Assembly (NCBI GenBank): GCA_954871525.1
Contig: OX940868.1
Coordinates: 22,625,056 to 22,689,055 of the forward strand
Length of the DNA: 64,000 nucleotides
Reading direction: 5' to 3'
Origin: Parietaria judaica
Taxonomy: Eukaryota > Streptophyta > Magnoliopsida > Rosales > Urticaceae
Made by a program: the position numbers and the translations under genes. Shown here in pieces: positions 57,573-64,000 of this stretch (within the stretch, counting starts at the first letter, position 1; each line of letters starts with the position of its first letter). The notes beneath the pieces were generated by a model. It did no database searches. It was not told the DNA's origin and saw only the letters and a program-made list of their open reading frames with translations.

Positions 57573-60500
57573 ACATTGAAAGCCAAGAGATGGATAATAA
57601 AGTGGGACATGGAAATATAGGGCAAAATCCATGAGAAGATCTTCCATTGAGGTTTCTGGGACCCACCATTCTTTACCTGTACGGCACGCATGATATGTCC
57701 TTTGTGTTCTCACTTTACAGTCATAATTAAACCTTATATTCATAATTTTTCATCCAATTTTTGGATCAATTATATAGTAACGTACCATGATATGTAATTG
57801 GAATTATAGTATATAGATTAAAATTCAAAGTATCAGTATTCGGAAAATAAAAAATTGTTCATGTTCCGGTCTCTGGTAAAAAAAAAATTATATAAATGGA
57901 TCATGGTGTTTTGATCTCTTTAATACTAAATTTATGTATGAGATGTATATAACAATATAATAAAATTATTGAAATATAAATATTTTAAGCGAATTTGTAA
58001 TCCCAAACCTAAGTTAGATTACCTCTTTCTCATTTTTAAAAATTTACTTTAAAATTTTCATTATTTCATTGTGTAAGATAGTGTTGTGTGGTCAAGAGGG
58101 TATAAGTTTGATTTTTTAGCATCGAATCTCTATTCTTCAATTACGGAGTTCGATTTTAGTGACAATAAAAAATAAATAGACGGATTTAAGTTTATAAACT
58201 TATATATATAATAGAGATTTTGCTTTTAGATATTTCAAGCCACGATTTTACTCCGACACAAGAGAGAGGAGTAATCATAAAATATATGAAGATTTCTAAA
58301 CAAACAGCTACATAATTATATAAATATCTTGTTGAAAAAGAGTAAAATAATTAATTCCTTTGAACATATGAAATGTGGAACGTTCGGTTTGAAAGAACAT
58401 GTCTTCGTTGATTTTTTACTAAAAACCATTCACACTTAAATTGACCAAGTCATAATCTTGTTAGCTTGATTGAAAGCTCATTCCATCTATTATTAAAAGA
58501 AAAGCTTATTACAGACATCATAGTCAATATTTTTACTATTTTTCCTACACTTTTTCAGTTGGTTGTAGAATTAGAAACATAATCATGATTCATAAGAGCA
58601 TTAAGAACGTTGATTTAGCGTCCTCTCAATAACAGCATCGACTAATTATATCCGTAATTTTTTCCATTTTTATCGCATATATATTTTAGCCAAATTATAT
58701 ATCGATTGCTTAATTTCTTTCTAGAGAGTTAGTGTATCATGTCGCGAGTCAATCAAGTTAGATGGGAATTAGGTGAGTCTAGTAAACTTAATTATTCATA
58801 TGATTTTAATTGAAAATAGCTCTAGAACCCTCTTTGGCTGTGACATATTATGGACCTAAACTTGCCATCTCAACAAACAAACGACAACAAAAAAGCAAAA
58901 TGTTGTTGCCGACATATCTAACTAGATGTCCTCATTAGCACATTTGGGTATTATATAATATATGCGTCATGAAAATTTGGCAAATTTATTTGGTGGGATT
59001 CATTGATGAAATGTTAATAATATATTAGGTTAGAAATTTCCCATATCGTTTTCGTCTCGATCGTTATATATATATCGAGTACGTTAACATTGTTAACATG
59101 ATTGACTCGTTGGCATGTTTAATCCGGTTTATCGATCTAATTGATAAAAACAAACTAATTGATCTTTTTTTATACATTTAACTTAATTAATATAAATTTT
59201 GAAACTAATTCCAATATTATATTTTCATCAATTAAATAGCTTAACTCATACAATAAAAAAAATTAATTCGATGTATAATTAGTATTAAGAGTAAATAAAC
59301 ATTCATAAATGCATAAAATGATTTTTTTGTTTTTTAACTATCGCGTTTTCGTGGTGTCATCTGCGATGCACATGTTCACGCGTTCATAATCGTATTTACG
59401 TTGATTCAAATCTTATTCATTTAAAATTGACCCGAACTTATTTAGTCTAAACTGTTTTTTCTTTTTTTCTTTTTATGATTCAAATTGTCACCCATATAAT
59501 AAATAATCTATATATGTATATATATTATCAAGAATATAATATGCTTATTAGTTATTAGTGAATTTGTTTGTCGCTGCGAAATTTATTGATCTGATCCATT
59601 CTCTTTAGTCATTAATGCGAACCTAATATAATAATTACTATGGTTATGTCAGTGAGAAAATTTCATTCCCATATAACCAAATATATTTATGTTTTTCACT
59701 ATGTCGTGCTACAATATGCTAAGCAACTTAGTTCAGTTAATGCTTTTATTAAATGTGACATTACTCTTCACGATAAGCAATAGTTGGCACATTCAATATA
59801 ATTAATTTTTCTATTTACTTTTGACACAAACAATGGATATTTGCACGGCATATAGAGCATCCACGTTTTTTGTATTAAAACCAATTTACTTCTGTTAGTT
59901 ATTATGGTGGAAGATAGTTCAATTCAATCAAGTTCAGATTAATTTATTCCTATTATATTATTCAATCAATCAAAACTCAAGAGGAGTGATTAATTAGTGC
60001 ATTACCTAGAGGAAAGCCAAGGAAGAAACGTTTTTATAATTAATTTGTAGAGACAAACTTTCAAACGGAATAGCTTCGAAACAGTTCGATTCAAAAGAAC
60101 AAAGCAGAAACTTCGGTATCGATACAATCTGCGAGTGTATTTACACAGTTTTGGGATTTTATAAGTTTCCGGTCACCAATGTTCTTGTAAGCTCTGGTGA
60201 CGACATCAACAACATGAATCGTGTTAGGTTTTATCGTAAATTGAGAAATAACAAGAGAACTTCTCGCATAATTTATTCTATAATATTCGGAGTGTAATTT
60301 CTCCAATAGAAAACATCATATATAACTATAAGAGCTGATACTTTTTTTCTTTTTGAAGGAAGAGTTGATACATGATAGTACTATTATTTGTTTGTACTTG
60401 TAGAAGTTGAACTAGAGATAATTGATAAATAAATATTTATATTATATGAAAATAAATAAATAAATCATGTAGTGTGATGAAAATGAAATGAATAAATAAT

Positions 60501-63080
60501 ATATTGGGCATATTTGGGCAAGCAAATGTCAATTTCAGGTATAGAAAAGCCGCCTAAATGGCTGCAAATCTAAAATTATTTATACTTTTTTTTTTTTTGC
60601 TAGCTTCAGTCATAAGTCACAACTCATAATTTCATGGGTCAGATATTAACTATACCAAATTCACATTAATATAATTTATTAGGCCAATAAAATAAATAAA
60701 TAAATAAAAAGTCACATTGATTTCAAGATCTTTAATTTTCTTGTCTTGCTTTGAATTATAAGATGCTTTATCATCAACCTCTATTGCCAGCTGAGCATTC
60801 AAATTTCAAACCTGTAAATCTACTCAAAATTAAATATGAAATAAAATATAAAAGTTTGCACTATAGAAGGTGACAAATACTAACTAACAAAATAGTTTAG
60901 TTTGATTTCAACCTTAATGCAATAATCATCTAAGCTAGAGATAAATTATAAAGAAAAAGAAAGAAAGAAAGAAAAAACTAATTGAAAACTCACCACTGAC
61001 TTTGAAATTGTAAAACCTTTTTCACATTCACAAAATTGTCTCTAGATCAAGGACTTTCCTAAAAGGTTTAATTAATTAAATACTTTCTTTGGATTCGCAA
61101 TGATATTTTATTATTGATTCATAGTAAGAAGGTGAATATGAGGAATAACTAAAAACTTCGATTCAAAACAATACTACCGAAAATGTGGTAGATCGTCTAA
61201 AGCTATTAACACAAATACAACGGTAGAGAAAGAAAGAAAAAAAGGTAAAACTTGACTATTCGGAACTCGGGCAAACATGTTAGGCCTTTAAATTCTTTCA
61301 AAGACAAGATAAAACTTCGTCTAAACACGTTTTTTATCGAGACATTCAATCCGGTATGACAGTAAGTGCGCTTCAGATCACACTCGTGCCAAAATAACGA
61401 CCCTTGAAAGTTAGGTCATGTACGAATGCTTCAAAAACTTCAAGACTTGCTCGTTTATGTGTATATAATATAGATAGTAGTTAGAAACCATTCTTGCAAG
61501 GATAACCATAACGAACTTTTCAAAAAGACCTTTCCCTTTTGTTTAAGTTTTATTATTTATCCTTTTCTTGCCATACAAATTCAGAAGATCATTGTGCATT
61601 TATTTATGTTACTAATCTTTACCTTTTATATTTATTATATTTGATTTTTAAACTCATGTTCAGTTAACTTTGAAATTCTCATCAACTGATAATATTGTAA
61701 AATATAGTCTATTTTGAGACTAGCTTGCGTTACAAGGATCATATTCATAACTGAACATTAACATAGAAGACAATGATATAGAATTGTTCCATAATTTACT
61801 ATTGCTAATGCTAAAACAAGGGGTCAACTATTTTTCGTGGTCAAAGATTATATATAACGAATCGTGATGTACTAGTGAATTGACTTTTAAGGTAAATCCA
61901 TGTGACTGCCTTTGCTTATAAACATAACAATTAATCTAATTAATACACTGTATAGTAGTACTATAGTACGTAGGCAGTAGTACTCTTACCAATAGTACTA
62001 TACTATACAAACATTTAATTTGATTATTCTTAGACCATGTAATACGTTTGTATAAATAAGTTTCGATATTGAGATTTGTGTAAAAAAAATAAAAAAATCA
62101 AACGGAACGAATTTATGAGTCTATTGTGTATAAATATGCTCGTACATGTATTATATTTCCGAGAAATTAGAGATTATTGTTATTTGTGTTTTGGGATTTA
62201 TAAAGATTAATTAAATATATATTTTTTTCTTAGTTAATTAGTTTAAGTTCGGCCCAAAATCAAGACTTAGCCGCAACATTTTGATTCATTTTTCGACATC
62301 ATTAACAATGTTTTGATCCCCTTTTCTTTTTCGACATTAATATGATACCGTTAATATATAGGCATTAGGAAACTATATCGTGATATTATAGTTACCAAAT
62401 GACATAACAAATTGACATCACATTGTTCAAGGTATAGTGAAAAGCAAGTGTGAAATATAATGTGAATTAAAAGAATATAAAATGGAAATTAGGTTATCCC
62501 TATACATCGTTGATGGGTCAAATAGAAAATGGTGGGCTCGTAATTTCTTTGACAACGAGACTTATATGTGTATATATATATATATATGTAATTATATATA
62601 ATATTAAATAACCTTGAAACTTGGATTTGAAATATACCATCCATATAAATTAGGCGATTGGTCAAGAAGGAAGAAAAATTCTTACCAGTCACATGCACGT
62701 TATTTGACAAAAATGTGACACCTAAGAAAACAATAAAAACACATTTGACGGCAAAAATACTACTGTTTTGGACACGAATTCCCCACCACTAGTCGCGTAA
62801 ACTAACATCAACATGCAACATCGTGAAGACAACAAAACCCATGATCTATTATTTTAATATTTTAATTTTAGACAATGATAAATATTAAAAATATAATATA
62901 TATTTTGGTGTATATCACGTGGAGAGTCATGTACAAATTCAATGTCCGAAATTAATAATTATTTCCGACTAAAATCTGATTAAATAATCCCAACATGTTT
63001 AGTCACGTTGGATCAAAACATGCATCGAATGTCTCCCGGAGAAATATGCGGTGGAAAAAATAAATAAAAAAGAAAAAGTA
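57573..63080. other. Gene-free AT-rich stretch
   Basis: No coding exon was recognised over about 5.5 kb. A hairpin-like inverted repeat GTATAGTAGTACTAT/ATAGTACTATACTATAC lies at about 61951-62008. The segment 62245-62350 (GTTCGGCCCAAAATCAAGAC...) shares words with 17597-17650 (GGCCCGACCCAAAATTAAGA), suggesting an old dispersed repeat. Confidence 0.4.
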
Positions 63081-63520
63081 ATTGGCATAAATGTACTTTG
63101 AATTTTATTTGCCGGTGCACATTGATCACTAAACTTTAATCTTTGGCCACAATAACCCCTATGCACAAAAAATTACGTAAAATTTTAAATGAAGTAATAT
63201 CTTTAGGAAGAAAGAGCATTTTTATTTTTATCCTTTTTAAAATTTATTATTAAGCTATGCTTGAATTTATTTTACTATTATTTACTATCTAGCAATTACA
63301 TAGTTTAGTACATTAATTTCGTTACAAAATTAAGCTTTAAAAAAATACTTTCAGGGCTCAGGTAACTCACACTTTCCCACAAATTGACAGTTCCCCTTAT
63401 TTACTGGTTGGGATAAATTTGCTACCTTCTGAAATATTGTGGGACATTACAGCCAAAAATAATATTAAGAGCTCAAAAGTACACAGCCTACAAGATTTTG
63501 GGGTCATTTATGCAAGTATA
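63081..63520. mobile_element. Possible MULE-like remnant
   Basis: The left end TTGGCATAAATGTACTTTGA and the right end on the minus strand TTGCATAAATGACCCCAAAA are similar and echo the GGCATAAGTACCC terminus of the element at 30253. No target duplication is visible, so this is tentative. Confidence 0.3.
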
Positions 63521-63543
63521 AAAAGAAAGAAGCAGCTTTCAAA

Positions 63544-63871
63544 TTTGCCGCCAAAACCGTTTTAACGGTCAAAAAGCGAGACGGAGACAAATCTAGCCCC
63601 AAGAAAAAGGCGGGAATTACGAAATATCAGTGGGACCCATGAAACTTCGCTGAGCTGTCAGCTACGTGTTACTTTTTATCTTTCTCTCTCCTCGTACCAC
63701 TGCGACCCTTCCTTGTGCAAAAAGCCACTCTCTCTCTCACTGTTATTCGCGTCTCACGAACATCCACTAAGTGGGCCCCATTATCCTTCTTATGGATAAA
63801 TACTGATTGATGACGTGGACGCATCACAGCCGCGAGATACACCAGGCGGGGAAACAGCTGACCTTCCCGCC
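63544..63871 (+). promoter_or_regulatory. Promoter-like region with four E2F-type sites
   Basis: TTTGCCGCC at 63544-63552, GGCGGGAA at 63609-63616, GGCGGGGAAA at 63845-63854 and TTCCCGCC at 63864-63871 match or closely approach the E2F site WTTSSCSS, in both orientations, in a GC-rich island before AT-rich DNA. Such clusters precede plant S-phase genes. No start codon of the target gene is within the window, so which gene it serves is unknown. Confidence 0.55.
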
Positions 63872-64000
63872 AAACCGACCGCCACGTCCTGTCGTTTCGC
63901 AGGAACGCTTTCCTTCTCCCATAACGGATTTAATTTATCCTTTTAAATAATTCGGTAAAAATAACATAACTTTCATCGGTTGAGATGTCCGAGGTTCAAA

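Noticed and set aside
57218..57743. Several overlapping frames of 84-157 codons on both strands
   Set aside because: All cross the palindrome-rich hAT MITE at 57251-57564 and encode only Arg/Ser/Thr-rich repeats.
63975..64000. tRNA T-arm-like GAGGTTCAAA at the window edge
   Set aside because: Preceding sequence is AT-rich with no cloverleaf potential; more likely the edge of a repeat.

Overview
The window is nuclear DNA from a flowering plant, most likely a eudicot. It is AT-rich, its genes are split by GT-AG introns with T-rich acceptors, and the families present (LITTLE ZIPPER, CLE peptide, AHL, armadillo-repeat kinesin, ClpT, DTX/MATE) are plant-specific or typical of plants. There are no bacterial features: no operons, CRISPR arrays or recognisable tRNA/rRNA genes.

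Nine protein-coding genes can be reconstructed, seven of them multi-exon with exon phases that close exactly. From left to right: (1) a VTT/DedA-domain TVP38/TMEM64-like membrane protein (-, 606-2248); (2) a plastid bile-acid:sodium-symporter-family carrier, BASS1-like (+, 6132-9003); (3) a Ycf49-like DUF2499 plastid protein (+, 10152-11625); (4) a LITTLE ZIPPER microprotein (-, 11977-12291); (5) an armadillo-repeat kinesin, ARK type, 19 exons and 903 aa (+, 24857-31981); (6) a CLE peptide precursor (+, 33103-33607); (7) an intronless AT-hook AHL protein (-, 36330-37259); (8) an intronless DTX/MATE transporter (+, 52423-53883); (9) a ClpT-type accessory subunit of the plastid Clp protease (-, 54072-55637), convergent with the MATE gene. 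The neighbours do not form one pathway. Three encode plastid proteins (BASS, Ycf49-like, ClpT) and three are developmental regulators (ZPR, CLE, AHL).

The rest is an AT-rich, TE-littered accessory landscape: 12.3-24.8 kb, 38-52 kb and 56-64 kb are gene-poor. Many insertions can be delimited to the base by target-site duplications (TSDs). They include a 5'-truncated LINE end with a 20-bp TSD; a Pack-MULE-like element carrying an OCTOPUS/DUF740 gene fragment; a partial hAT element encoding a C-terminal transposase domain; several non-autonomous hAT elements with perfect 8-bp TSDs, two of which belong to one GC-rich family built of TCGCGA palindromes; a 1.08-kb foldback MULE with a 9-bp TSD and near-identical ~0.5-kb arms inside a kinesin intron; a PIF/Harbinger MITE with a TAA TSD; and a probable solo LTR. 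Minisatellites lie upstream of the AHL gene and inside the hAT element.

The right edge (63.54-63.87 kb) carries four E2F-like sites in both orientations, suggesting the promoter of an S-phase gene just beyond the window.
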